Assembly: GCA_964544965.1 (NCBI GenBank)
Contig: CAZJED010000005.1
Span: forward strand, 1 to 38,886
Direction: 5' to 3'
DNA length: 38,886 nt
DNA from: UBA11869 sp964544965
Lineage (GTDB): Bacteria > Pseudomonadota > Gammaproteobacteria > Eutrophobiales > Eutrophobiaceae
Shown: positions 16,053 through 24,753 of the stretch, one piece after another
Numbering within the stretch: the stretch's first letter is position 1
Layout of the letters: each line of letters starts with the position of its first letter
Position numbers and translations under genes: made by a program
Notes under the pieces: model-generated
Told to the model about the DNA's origin: nothing
What the model saw: only the letters and a program-made list of their open reading frames with translations
Databases searched by the model: none

Positions 16053-17201
16053 ATGCAAAATTCGTTATCGCCCAAAAGTGTCGGTTTAGTTAAACCACAC
16101 AAAGTACATTTCGATGAAAAATTGATGCTTGCGTCTGGAAGTAGTCTTAATAGTTTTGATCTTGTATATGAAACCTATGGCAAATTAAATCCTGATCGTT
16201 CTAATGCAATATTAATATGCCATGCGTTAAGTGGCGATCATCATGTTGCTGGATACCATTCATCGGGGGATAAGAAGCCTGGATGGTGGGACAACGCAAT
16301 AGGCCCGAATAAAGCAATTGATACAAATAAATATTTTGTTGTTTGTCCTAATAATATCGGAGGTTGCGGAGGGTCTACTGGTCCACTGACTACTAATCCT
16401 GATACCGGAGAAATTTATGGGCCTAACTTCCCGCTAGTGACGGTTAAAGACTGGGTTAAAACTCAAGTAATGCTTGCCGATCACCTTGGTATTGATGTCT
16501 GGGCTGTAATTATTGGTGGTAGTCTAGGTGGAATGCAATGCATAGAGTGGTCAATTGCCTACCCGGATAGATTAAAACATACTTTTGTGATTGCGGCAGC
16601 CCCCAAATTATCTACTCAAAATATTGCATTTAATGAAGTCGCAAGACAAGTAATTCGTTCGGACCGTAATTTCAATGAAGGCTATTACTATAAAACTGAC
16701 CATAAGCCAATACATGGTTTAATGCAGGCAAGAATGCTAGGACATATTACATATCTATCTGATGATGCTCTTGATGAAAAATTTGGGCGCCAACTCCGTG
16801 ATGGGGAAATCAAATTTGGATACGATGTTGAATTTCAAATTGAAAGTTATTTAAGACACCAAGGACGTTCATTTGTTGATCGTTTCGATGCAAACAGTTA
16901 TTTGTTAATTACAAAAGTACTGGATTATTTTGATCCGGCTGCTGAAACAAATGGTAACCTAGCAAAGGCAATAACTCCCGCAAAAGCCGAGTTCCTAATT
17001 ATTTCCTTTAGTAGTGACTGGCGTTTTTCGCCAGCACGCTCAGTAGAAATTGTTTCAGCATTACTAGAGGCAAAGAAAAAAGTTAGTTATATAGAAATAC
17101 AATCTAAACAAGGTCATGACTCTTTTTTAAAAGAAATTCCCATTTATCATAAAGCAATAAAAACTTCTCTAGATCGTATTGCAATGGAAATTCAAGTCTA
17201 A
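16053..17201 (+). CDS. metX: Homoserine O-acyltransferase (MetX family)
   Basis: Protein of 382 residues with an alpha/beta-hydrolase fold. HALSGDHHVAGY (57-68), GWWDNAIGPNKAIDTNKYFV (77-96) and NNIGGCGGSTGP (100-111) are the family blocks. The catalytic triad is S157 in GGSLGG, D322 in SSDWRFSPARS and H355 in QGHDSF. It acylates homoserine for methionine synthesis. Whether the donor is acetyl- or succinyl-CoA cannot be read with certainty. Published work reports that many metW-linked proteobacterial MetX enzymes are succinyltransferases. It overlaps metW by one base (TAATG). No SAM riboswitch fits in the 33 bases upstream. Confidence 0.94.
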   Translation: MQNSLSPKSVGLVKPHKVHFDEKLMLASGSSLNSFDLVYETYGKLNPDRSNAILICHALSGDHHVAGYHSSGDKKPGWWDNAIGPNKAIDTNKYFVVCPNNIGGCGGSTGPLTTNPDTGEIYGPNFPLVTVKDWVKTQVMLADHLGIDVWAVIIGGSLGGMQCIEWSIAYPDRLKHTFVIAAAPKLSTQNIAFNEVARQVIRSDRNFNEGYYYKTDHKPIHGLMQARMLGHITYLSDDALDEKFGRQLRDGEIKFGYDVEFQIESYLRHQGRSFVDRFDANSYLLITKVLDYFDPAAETNGNLAKAITPAKAEFLIISFSSDWRFSPARSVEIVSALLEAKKKVSYIEIQSKQGHDSFLKEIPIYHKAIKTSLDRIAMEIQV

Positions 17202-17803
17202 TGAATCTGAGAACCGATCAATCTCTAATCGCAAAATGGATTAAACATAATACTCGTGTACTTGACCTTGGTTGTGGTGACGGAACACTTCTTGCGAATT
17301 TACAAAAAAAGCAAAATGTTACCGGCTATGGTATTGAAATTGATGAAGAGAATATTATTAAGTGTTTAAAAAGCGGAGTTAATGTAATACAAACTGACCT
17401 TGATGCGGGATTATCCCAATTTGATAATAATACGTTTGACTATGTCATCATGACACAAACACTACAAGCAATTTATTACCCCGAAAAATTATTAACAGAG
17501 ATGACTCGTGTCGGGCATGAAGCAATTGTGACCTTCCCGAATATGGCGCACTGGAAATGCAGAATACAAATGGCGCTTGGGGGACATATGCCAAAATCTA
17601 AAACTTTGCCTTATGAATGGTATGACACACCAAACATTCACCTTTGCTCATTAGATGATTTTGAAAACTTATGTGCGGAAAAAAATATAGAAATACTCGA
17701 ACGAACAACAGTTGATCATGCTCATCAAATAAGTTTGGGAATGAGTATTTTGCCTAATTTGCTAGGAGAAGTCGCAATTTATCGTTTTAGATCTAGCGCT
17801 TGA
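17201..17803 (+). CDS. metW: Methionine biosynthesis protein MetW
   Basis: Protein of 200 residues, a small class I methyltransferase-fold protein. It has the SAM-binding motif LDLGCGDGTLL (about 21-31), FDYVIMTQTLQAIYYPEKLL and the MetW-specific AIVTFPNMAHWKCRIQMALGG and PYEWYDTPNIHLCSLDDFE blocks. It acts with MetX in homoserine acylation, and the two reading frames overlap by one base. The biochemical reaction of MetW itself is not settled. The gene converges on the exonuclease III-family gene with only 5 bases between stops. Confidence 0.94.
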   Translation: MNLRTDQSLIAKWIKHNTRVLDLGCGDGTLLANLQKKQNVTGYGIEIDEENIIKCLKSGVNVIQTDLDAGLSQFDNNTFDYVIMTQTLQAIYYPEKLLTEMTRVGHEAIVTFPNMAHWKCRIQMALGGHMPKSKTLPYEWYDTPNIHLCSLDDFENLCAEKNIEILERTTVDHAHQISLGMSILPNLLGEVAIYRFRSSA

Positions 17804-17813
17804 TAGCATCAAG
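17799..17813. other. Short inverted repeat at the convergent metW / xth-family stops
   Basis: CTTGAT-AGC-ATCAAG forms a 6-bp stem with a 3-base loop, covering both stop codons. It could act as a bidirectional terminator, but there is no T-run on either side. Confidence 0.3.
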
Positions 17814-18585
17814 GCAGCTTAATGCTGTAATCAATAATCAAAGGCGCGTGATCAGAAAAACGTTCGTCTTTATATATCGAGGCAGTCTTGATTTTATTTT
17901 TTAATCCTGGCGTTACCACCTGATAATCGATACGCCAACCAATATTTTTAGCCCATGCCCGCCCTCTGTTGGACCACCATGTATACTGTTCTGCCTGCTT
18001 ATTTACTGCTCGAAAAGAATCAACCATCCCAATATTGTCAAACAAATTATCCATCCATGCTCGTTCTTCTGGCAGGCACCCTGAGTTTTTCTGATTACCT
18101 TTCCAATTTTTAATATCAATTTCCTTGTGAACGATATTCCAATCGCCGCAAATAATATATTCTCGTTTTTGACGTCGTATTTTTTTTAATACTGGTATAA
18201 AACGATCTAAAAAATCAAATTTTATTGCCTGACGTTCTTCGCCGGATGAACCGGAAGGAAGATATAGTGAAATAATGCTTAATTTATCAAAGTTAGCTTG
18301 TAAAAAACGCCCTTCATCATCAGCAGCTTTCCATCCTATTTTATCAAGGACTTTATCAGGCTCCTGACGACTATATATAGCAACGCCACTATACCCTTTT
18401 TTGACAGCACTATTAAAATATGAAAAGTACCCTTTAGGTTTGGTTATCTCGTCTGTTAATTGATCAACTTGTGCCTTTGTTTCCTGTATACATATAACAT
18501 CGGCATCCTGTTTTTGGAGCCAAATAAAAAAATTTTTTCTATGTGCGGCACGTATTCCGTTAACATTTACTGAAATCACTCTCAT
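17809..18585 (-). CDS. Exonuclease III family protein, Crc-like by position and sequence
   Basis: Protein of 258 residues covering the whole exonuclease/endonuclease/phosphatase domain. All expected catalytic residues are visible: N7 in SVNVNG, E35 in IQETKA, Y108 in SLYLP, D148 and N150 in CGDWNIV, D220 in WRIDYQ, and D245-H246 in FSDHAPLI. It may therefore be an AP endonuclease and 3'-5' exonuclease. Its place beside pyrE and its overall sequence (SVNVNG, LQANFDK, NWRIDYQ-type blocks) recall the Pseudomonas catabolite-repression protein Crc, which has lost nuclease residues. I call it exonuclease III/Crc family; xthA or crc cannot be decided here. Confidence 0.85.
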   Translation of the reverse strand: MRVISVNVNGIRAAHRKNFFIWLQKQDADVICIQETKAQVDQLTDEITKPKGYFSYFNSAVKKGYSGVAIYSRQEPDKVLDKIGWKAADDEGRFLQANFDKLSIISLYLPSGSSGEERQAIKFDFLDRFIPVLKKIRRQKREYIICGDWNIVHKEIDIKNWKGNQKNSGCLPEERAWMDNLFDNIGMVDSFRAVNKQAEQYTWWSNRGRAWAKNIGWRIDYQVVTPGLKNKIKTASIYKDERFSDHAPLIIDYSIKLP

Positions 18586-18606
18586 TCAAACTATCCTATA
18601 TTTATT

Positions 18607-18635
18607 TTGCACTGTATCATACACAATCATCTTAT
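18607..18635 (+). promoter_or_regulatory. Possible promoter for pyrE
   Basis: TTGCAC (18607-18612) is followed after 17 bases by TCTTAT (18630-18635), 27 bases before the pyrE ATG. Each hexamer matches the sigma-70 consensus at four positions. The call rests on spacing and position in a divergent gap. Confidence 0.3.
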
Positions 18636-18662
18636 ATTTGTTTGTTAAATTAAGAGTCTTAA

Positions 18663-19310
18663 ATGAAAAAATTTCAAAAAGAGTTTATTAAATTCGCGAT
18701 AAAAAGAAAGGCATTATGTTTTGGGGAGTATCAACTTAAATCCGGGCGTATAAGCCCTTATTTCTTTAACACCGGAATGTTTAATGATGGCGAAAGCCTT
18801 TCAAAACTTGGTGTATTCTATGCGGAAGCACTTCGAAACTCAGGTATTAAATTTGAAATAATCTATGGCCCTGCCTACAAAGGTATTCCGTTAGCTTCAG
18901 CGATGGCAACCTCATTCTATGAAGTGTTTGGGGAAAACTACCCATTCTGCTTTAATCGAAAAGAAATAAAAGATCACGGCGAAGGAGGGATTACACTTGG
19001 TGCTAAAATTAAAAATCGAGTCATTATTATTGACGATGTAATATCAGCTGGAACATCAATAAATGAATCGGTAAAAATAATCAATCAAGAGGGCGGTAGC
19101 GTAGTTGGTGCCATTGTTGCGGTCGACAGACAAGAACAGGGTGAAAATCAGAAATCTGCTATGCAAGAAGCGGAAGAAAAATATAAAATTAAAATTATTA
19201 GCATAATCGGATTAAACAATATTATTTCCTATATAAGTAAATATCCCGACTTTAAAGAACATTTAGACAGTATCAATAAATACATTGAAAAATATGGTGA
19301 AATTAGATAA
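18663..19310 (+). CDS. pyrE: Orotate phosphoribosyltransferase
   Basis: Protein of 215 residues, standard length. It converts orotate and PRPP to OMP. The PRPP motif IIIDDVISAGTSI is at 121-133, the flexible catalytic loop FNRKEIKDHGEGG at 97-109, and the N-terminal LKSGRISPYFFNTG (25-38) is typical. It completes the pyrimidine functions spread over this window. It is divergent from the Crc-like gene and is followed after 58 bases by a DUF4124 gene. No attenuator-type terminator is visible before it. Confidence 0.97.
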   Translation: MKKFQKEFIKFAIKRKALCFGEYQLKSGRISPYFFNTGMFNDGESLSKLGVFYAEALRNSGIKFEIIYGPAYKGIPLASAMATSFYEVFGENYPFCFNRKEIKDHGEGGITLGAKIKNRVIIIDDVISAGTSINESVKIINQEGGSVVGAIVAVDRQEQGENQKSAMQEAEEKYKIKIISIIGLNNIISYISKYPDFKEHLDSINKYIEKYGEIR

Positions 19311-19368
19311 TGACTTCAAAATAGTGGCCGTACTATAATAATAACTAGCTTTAGTAATAGTGAATTCT

Positions 19369-19986
19369 ATGACCAATAAACCTTTAAATTTAATTATTCT
19401 TTTAATACTAAGCACATTAATTCTTGCTAGTAATGCAAATGCAAGGATGAAATGCTGGACAAATAGTGATGGAGTAAAAGAATGTGGCGATAAAGTTCCA
19501 CCGGAATATACCCAACAAGGCTATCAAGAATTAGGTAAGGGTGGAATAGTTAGAGAAGAAACAAATAGAGTTAGAACCAAAGAGGAATTGCAAAAAGAAA
19601 AAGTTGAAGCTGACGCCAAAGCCCGTAAACAAAAAGAAATAAAGAGTAAAAGAGCGCATGATAAAATGCTTCTTGAAACATTTACTGGTATCGATGAAAT
19701 TGAAGAAACACGTCAACAAAAGATCGAAGCTATAGACTCTACCATTAAAGTTGTGAAAAAAAGAATTATAAAATTACAATATTTACTTGATGATGAACTA
19801 GATGAAAATTCAATTGATAAACAAATTGATGGCGAAGAAAAAAAATCTAATAACACTGAATCACTAAAAAAACAAATTTCTGAAAATAAAAGTTACATAA
19901 AAAAGAAAATTGATGAAAAGGAAGAAATTAAAAAAACATATTTACAATACATCACTAGATTTAGAGAATTGAAAGGACTAGATTAA
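19369..19986 (+). CDS. DUF4124-type exported protein with C-terminal coiled coil
   Basis: Protein of 205 residues from the ATG. A Sec signal peptide (about 1-24, ending ASNANA) is followed by MKCWTNSDGVKECGDKVPPEY, the short W-x-DxxG-x-x-x-(G/S)D-x-x-P pattern of DUF4124. The remaining 150 residues are highly charged, rich in Lys and Glu, and look like coiled coil (for example VKKRIIKLQYLLDDELDE and the terminal 40 residues). Likely periplasmic; function unknown. The GTG nine bases earlier is in frame but only adds three residues. Its stop abuts the slmA stop on the other strand with no bases between. Confidence 0.75.
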   Translation: MTNKPLNLIILLILSTLILASNANARMKCWTNSDGVKECGDKVPPEYTQQGYQELGKGGIVREETNRVRTKEELQKEKVEADAKARKQKEIKSKRAHDKMLLETFTGIDEIEETRQQKIEAIDSTIKVVKKRIIKLQYLLDDELDENSIDKQIDGEEKKSNNTESLKKQISENKSYIKKKIDEKEEIKKTYLQYITRFRELKGLD

Positions 19987-20577
19987 TTACCTAAAACTAC
20001 CTGCTTTTATTACACTCCATTGTACTTCAAAATGCTCAGTTGGTTTTTTTTTAAAAGAGCTTTTAACAAACTGAGATAGCTTGCCCTCTATATAGATTAA
20101 TATTTGATTGGCAACAGCATTAATATCACTGATCGGTCTTGGACCATTACCTAAATTTGATTCGCGTAATATTTGTCGTATTTGTGATTCTATTTTTTCA
20201 AAAAATAGCGTAACTCTAGAATGCAGTTGTTCATTCTCTCCAAGCAAAATATCACCAATAAATATGCGAGTAATTCCAGGATTTCTTTCAAAAAAAGAAA
20301 GGACTATATAAATAATTTTTTCGCAACGTATCGTTGGATCGGTCTCTCCATCTAATATTTTATTGATTAAAACAAATACTGAATCTTCAGTAATTGTGAT
20401 TAAAGACTCGAACATTTTTGATTTACTTGCAAAGTGCCTATATAAAGCGGCTTCAGAAACTCCAACGGAATTTGCAAGGCTTGATGTTGTAATAGGTAAA
20501 CCAAGTTTTTTTTCTAATTCGATTGTTAATACTTTTAATATCTGTTCACGTCTGTTTATCTTAAGTTTACTAATCAT
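19987..20577 (-). CDS. slmA: Nucleoid occlusion factor SlmA (TetR family)
   Basis: Protein of 196 residues. The N-terminal helix-turn-helix (about 30-56) reads ITTSSLANSVGVSEAALYRHF, close to the E. coli SlmA recognition region. The C-terminal ligand domain has the expected length. SlmA binds chromosomal sites and FtsZ to stop division over the nucleoid. It lies 11 bases downstream of argB on the same strand, at the end of coaBC-dut-algC-argB-slmA. In E. coli slmA is also next to dut and pyrE. The presence of SlmA supports a gammaproteobacterial origin. Confidence 0.93.
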   Translation of the reverse strand: MISKLKINRREQILKVLTIELEKKLGLPITTSSLANSVGVSEAALYRHFASKSKMFESLITITEDSVFVLINKILDGETDPTIRCEKIIYIVLSFFERNPGITRIFIGDILLGENEQLHSRVTLFFEKIESQIRQILRESNLGNGPRPISDINAVANQILIYIEGKLSQFVKSSFKKKPTEHFEVQWSVIKAGSFR

Positions 20578-20588
20578 AATCTAAAATA

Positions 20589-21497
20589 TTAATCTAAACT
20601 TGATTCCCTGTGGATTAAAGTGCCAACACCCTCATCAGTAAGGATTTCAAGAAGAACAGCATGCTTTACTCGTCCATCAATAATATGTGATGTTTGTACT
20701 CCACCATGAACTGCGTCTAGTGCGGAACGTATTTTTGGCAACATCCCTCCGTGGATAGTGCCATCTTTAATTAAATTATCGACTTCTTTTACAGAAATAC
20801 CAGTTAACACATCGCCAACTTTATCAAGCAATCCCTTTGTGTTTGTTAATATGATAAGTTTTTCTGCACTCAGAACTTCGGCTATTTTCCCGGCTACCAA
20901 ATCAGCATTAATATTATATGATTGGCCTGATTCATCTACACCAATAGGCGCAACAACAGGTATAGAATCTTCCTTAATCAGCGTATCAATAACAGATTTG
21001 TCTATGCTGTGGACATCGCCAACATGTCCCAAATCTATTATCTCGGGAACATCAAGTTCAGGGCTATCTTTTTTAACTATCATTTTTTTTGCCTTAATAA
21101 GTCCTCCATCTTTACCGCTCAACCCAACAGCATCACCCCCATGAAGATTAATAAGATTAACTATTTCTTTGTTAACTAATCCCCCTAACACCATTTCCAC
21201 AATATCCATTGTTTCGCTATCAGTTACACGCATTCCATCAATAAATTCAGTTTTCTTTCCAATCTTACTCAAAGTTTCACCTATCTGCGGACCTCCCCCA
21301 TGAACAACAATTGGATTCATACCAACTAATTTCATTAACACCACATCTCGCGCAAAATCTGCCTTAAGAGTTTTATCAGACATCGCATTACCGCCATATT
21401 TGATCACTATTGATTTACCTTTAAATCGTCTTATATATGGTAATGCTTCTGTTAAAACTTCAGCAATATAACTAGGTTTTGTATTTATATCTTCCAT
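20589..21497 (-). CDS. argB: Acetylglutamate kinase
   Basis: Protein of 302 residues. It phosphorylates N-acetylglutamate in arginine synthesis. The amino-acid kinase motifs are KGKSIVIKYGGNAM (about 27-40), MKLVGMNPIVVHGGGPQIG (55-73), and in the C-terminal half NINADLVAGKIAEVL, LTNTKGLLD and GGMLPKIRSALDAV. The roughly 300-residue length with an N-terminal helix before the kinase core resembles the arginine-sensitive hexameric enzymes, though regulation cannot be proven from sequence. It follows algC after 62 bases and precedes slmA by 11 bases. Confidence 0.96.
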   Translation of the reverse strand: MEDINTKPSYIAEVLTEALPYIRRFKGKSIVIKYGGNAMSDKTLKADFARDVVLMKLVGMNPIVVHGGGPQIGETLSKIGKKTEFIDGMRVTDSETMDIVEMVLGGLVNKEIVNLINLHGGDAVGLSGKDGGLIKAKKMIVKKDSPELDVPEIIDLGHVGDVHSIDKSVIDTLIKEDSIPVVAPIGVDESGQSYNINADLVAGKIAEVLSAEKLIILTNTKGLLDKVGDVLTGISVKEVDNLIKDGTIHGGMLPKIRSALDAVHGGVQTSHIIDGRVKHAVLLEILTDEGVGTLIHRESSLD

Positions 21498-21559
21498 TTA
21501 TAAAAATTAATATTAACCATCTTTGAGTGTAATAATGACCATTGTTACGTTTAAAAAGT

Positions 21560-22960
21560 TCAAAAGGGTAGCTTCGCATCTTTTCTAAATGAGCTTATTA
21601 TATTACGAAATTCAATTTGTATACGTTTGAGTGCTGATTCATTGTCTGCCTCAAATCTGAAAATAATATAGGGTGATGTATTAGACGGTCTTACCAATCC
21701 CCAACCATCATCATACTCAACTCGCAAACCATCAATATTTATGATTTCAGCATTTAATTTAAATATATTTTTTGAGAACTCTTTCATAAAATTAATATGC
21801 TCATTTTCCTTTAAAAACATCCTCAGTTCAGGAGTTGATACACCATAAGGTAATTCTTCAAATAATTCTGTTGGTTTTTTCTTGTTTTTTGAAAAAATTT
21901 CAACAAACCGTGCAGCTGTATACAGCGCATCATCAAATCCATACCAACGTTCTTTAAAAAATATGTGCCCGCTCATTTCGCCTGCTAATGGCGCATCCAC
22001 CTCATTCATCTTCTGTTTAATAAACGAATGACCGGTCTTCCACATTAGTGATTTGCCATGATTACATTCAATGATAGATTTCAAATATTTAGTGCACTTA
22101 ACGTCATATATAATGTTACTTCCTTTGTTGCGTGATAACACGTCTATCGCTAGTAACATTAACTGCTTATCAGGCCAAATAATATTACCAGCGGCATCAA
22201 CTACTCCCAGTCGATCACCATCTCCATCAAACGCAAAACCAATATCTGCATTCTCTTTTTTTACTCTCCTTACAAGATCTTCTAAATTAATAGGTTGACT
22301 TGGGTCTGGGTGATGATTAGGAAAACTCCCGTCAATTTCTGAAAATATTGTAATAAAGTTACACCCAAGTTCTTCAAATAATCTCGGGGCAATTTCTCCT
22401 GCAGAACCATTCCCACAATCAATTACTATTTTGGGCATGTATTCTGCAGAAATATCTATATCGTCTAAAATACGCTGGATATATTCGGTTGAAATATCAA
22501 CATGCCGCAACGTTCCGCGTCCTACTATATATTTCTTAGAAACAACATGTTTTTTAATTTCTTCGATACCTTCTTCAAACAACGAATTCCCAGCTATAAC
22601 GGTTTTCAAACCATTATATTCGGCAGCATTGTGACTGCCGGTTATCATCACGCAATTATTTGTTTCTAAATGATGACTGGCAAAATAGGTAACTGGTGTT
22701 GGAACAATACCGATATCCGTGACATTTATACCGGTACTTAATAAACCCTCAATTAACACCTGGTTAAGTTCCGGACTAGACACCCTTCCATCACGGCCAA
22801 CGACAATCTCCCGTTGATTGTGCTGATGGGCTATTGTCCCGATAGCTTTGGCAATTTCGCTTACAACTTCACAAGTAAGTTCATCGCCAAAAACACCGCG
22901 GATATCATACGCTCGAAAAATTACAGAATTAAAATTTATGTTCTGTTTTTCTTTGTCCAT
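21560..22960 (-). CDS. algC: Phosphomannomutase/phosphoglucomutase (AlgC type)
   Basis: Protein of 466 residues, an alpha-D-phosphohexomutase with four domains. IFRAYDIRGVFGDEL (14-28) is the N-terminal signature. The phospho-serine loop is ITGSHNAAEYNGLK (106-119, S109), the magnesium loop FDGDGDRLG (244-252), the sugar loop GEMSGHIFFKERWYGFDDAL, and the phosphate-binding RPSNTSPYIIFRFE lies at the C-terminus. The usual SHNP is SHNA here; the catalytic serine is kept. The enzyme interconverts 1- and 6-phosphates of mannose or glucose for surface polysaccharide. It is in the conserved dut-algC-argB order, 3 bases after dut. Confidence 0.93.
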   Translation of the reverse strand: MDKEKQNINFNSVIFRAYDIRGVFGDELTCEVVSEIAKAIGTIAHQHNQREIVVGRDGRVSSPELNQVLIEGLLSTGINVTDIGIVPTPVTYFASHHLETNNCVMITGSHNAAEYNGLKTVIAGNSLFEEGIEEIKKHVVSKKYIVGRGTLRHVDISTEYIQRILDDIDISAEYMPKIVIDCGNGSAGEIAPRLFEELGCNFITIFSEIDGSFPNHHPDPSQPINLEDLVRRVKKENADIGFAFDGDGDRLGVVDAAGNIIWPDKQLMLLAIDVLSRNKGSNIIYDVKCTKYLKSIIECNHGKSLMWKTGHSFIKQKMNEVDAPLAGEMSGHIFFKERWYGFDDALYTAARFVEIFSKNKKKPTELFEELPYGVSTPELRMFLKENEHINFMKEFSKNIFKLNAEIINIDGLRVEYDDGWGLVRPSNTSPYIIFRFEADNESALKRIQIEFRNIISSFRKDAKLPF

Positions 22961-22963
22961 GTA

Positions 22964-23419
22964 TCAAGACACACCGGTGTGTCCAAACCCACCTACACCT
23001 CTTATCGTCTCATCAAATGAATCAACAAATTCAAAGTGGGGTTGTTCAACTGGTACAATTATCATTTGGGCAATTCTATCACCTGGTTGTATTGTAAATG
23101 GAGTGTCTCCTCTATTCCAACAGGAAACAAAAATTTCACCTTGATAATCTGAATCAATCAGACCTGTAAGATTACCAAGAACAATACCATGTTTGTGCCC
23201 AAGACCAGAGCGAGGTAACAACATTGCCGCAAAGGATTTATCAGCGATATATACAGCAAAACCTGCAGATATTAAAACTGTACTGTTCGGATTTATAGTC
23301 AAACTTTCATCAATGCATGCGCATAAATCCAAGCCTGCCGATCCTTTTGTTGCATAATCAGGTATTGGGAATTCATCCCCCAACCTTTTATCAATGAGTT
23401 TTATTTGAATTTTTTTCAT
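22964..23419 (-). CDS. dut: Deoxyuridine 5'-triphosphate nucleotidohydrolase (dUTPase)
   Basis: Protein of 151 residues from the ATG (MKKIQIKLID), matching the E. coli start. It cleaves dUTP to dUMP and keeps uracil out of DNA. All trimeric dUTPase motifs are visible: GSAGLDLCA, LPRSGLGHKHG, GNLTGLIDSDYQGE, GDRIAQMIIV and the C-terminal Phe motif RGVGGFGHTG. The start overlaps the last 29 bases of coaBC, a common coaBC-dut arrangement implying coupled expression. A TTG 15 bases upstream is in frame but is not favoured. Confidence 0.96.
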   Translation of the reverse strand: MKKIQIKLIDKRLGDEFPIPDYATKGSAGLDLCACIDESLTINPNSTVLISAGFAVYIADKSFAAMLLPRSGLGHKHGIVLGNLTGLIDSDYQGEIFVSCWNRGDTPFTIQPGDRIAQMIIVPVEQPHFEFVDSFDETIRGVGGFGHTGVS

Positions 23420-24605
23420 TGTATTGTGATGCAATCAATTTTATAAGCTTTCTTGCTAATTTATTTTTTGAAGTAAGAGGTAATTGCTCGCTCCCTGTTT
23501 TCCAAAATACAGTTAGAGCATTTTCTTCAGAATCAAATCCTATTTTTTCCCCCACTTGATTCGCAGCAATCATATCTAGATTTTTTGAATGCATTTTCTT
23601 TTGTGCATTAAACTCGAGATCTTCTGTTTCTGCTGCAAAACCAACTGTAAATGGCGCATCATGAAGTTCTGAAACATGAAATAATATATCAGGTGTCTTT
23701 TCAAGGATTAGTTCATTTACATCCTGTGATTTTTTTATTTTTTGTTTTGATATTTGTTGCGCTCTAAAATCAGCAACTGCTGCTGCTGATATGAAAATAT
23801 CAGTACCGCTAATTTTTTTCATTACAGATTCGTGCATTTCTGCAGCTGATGTTACATAAATAATTTTATCAATCCCCGTGACTTGAAGATCTACAGGCCC
23901 AGAAATAAGAGTAACGTCTGCGCCTGCTTCAACTGCAGCCGTTGCAACAGCATACCCCATACGTCCTGAACTATGGTTACTTAGAAATCTTATCGGATCA
24001 ATCGCCTCACGAGTAGGGCCAGCGGTTACTAACAATCTAGAGCCGGTTAAAATATTTGTTTGAAATATATTAGCTGCGTGTTTAATTATTTCTTCTGGCT
24101 CAAGCATTCGCCCTAAACCATCGTCTCCGCAAGCCTGTTCTCCTGTTGCAGGACCTAAAACATAAACCCCTCTTTCACTTATTTTTTTTATATTATCTTG
24201 TGTTGCAACATTCGACCACATCTGTTTGTTCATAGATGGGGCAACCGCAACCGGACTATCCGTTGCTATACATATTGTACTTAACAGATCTTCTGCAAAA
24301 CCAAAAGCATATTTAGCAATGAAATTTGCACTTGCCGGCACAATAAGAATTAGATCTGCCCACCTTGCTAATTCAATATGGCTCATAGCTGTTTCAGAAT
24401 CTAAATCAAGTAACTCCGTATAAACTATGTTTGATGATAAAGCCTGAAATGTTAATGGTGTTACAAATTTAGTGGCGTTTTCTGTCATAACAATACGAAT
24501 ATCTGCGCCATTTTTTCTTAAAAGACGAACTAAAAAAGCCGCTTTATATGCAGATATACCACCTGTTACACCTAAAATAATTCGTTTTCCAACTAATCTT
24601 TGCAT
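23391..24605 (-). CDS. coaBC: Bifunctional phosphopantothenoylcysteine decarboxylase / phosphopantothenate-cysteine ligase
   Basis: Protein of 404 residues. The N-terminal CoaC flavoprotein has LGVTGGISAYKAAFLVR (13-29), the catalytic histidine in MSHIELARWAD, PASANFIAKYAFG and PSMNKQMW, plus GEQACGDDGLGRM. The C-terminal CoaB domain begins with VTAGPTREAIDPIRFLSNHS and continues SSGRMGYAVA. The two activities make phosphopantetheine for CoA; coaD, the next pathway step, is at 31451-31930. It is divergent from rpmB. In E. coli and Pseudomonas radC lies in this gap; here it is absent. A TATACT on the minus strand (24664-24669) is a possible -10. Confidence 0.96.
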   Translation of the reverse strand: MQRLVGKRIILGVTGGISAYKAAFLVRLLRKNGADIRIVMTENATKFVTPLTFQALSSNIVYTELLDLDSETAMSHIELARWADLILIVPASANFIAKYAFGFAEDLLSTICIATDSPVAVAPSMNKQMWSNVATQDNIKKISERGVYVLGPATGEQACGDDGLGRMLEPEEIIKHAANIFQTNILTGSRLLVTAGPTREAIDPIRFLSNHSSGRMGYAVATAAVEAGADVTLISGPVDLQVTGIDKIIYVTSAAEMHESVMKKISGTDIFISAAAVADFRAQQISKQKIKKSQDVNELILEKTPDILFHVSELHDAPFTVGFAAETEDLEFNAQKKMHSKNLDMIAANQVGEKIGFDSEENALTVFWKTGSEQLPLTSKNKLARKLIKLIASQYNEKNSNKTH

Positions 24606-24688
24606 AATGCTATGATTTTACCTGAATTATTTGCTTAAGTAGTAAGAAGTTTTGGTCATTTTTAGTATATGGGATATATTGCTAATGC

Positions 24689-24717
24689 TTGGATTCACAG
24701 CGAAATCGATGTACAAT
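24689..24717 (+). promoter_or_regulatory. Sigma-70 promoter for rpmB-rpmG
   Basis: TTGGAT (24689-24694), exactly 17 bases, then TACAAT (24712-24717). Four of six and five of six consensus positions match with ideal spacing, 36 bases before the rpmB ATG, as expected for a strongly expressed ribosomal operon. Confidence 0.65.
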
Positions 24718-24753
24718 CCGCGCTCTTTTTTCATCGAATTTAGAGAATAACTA

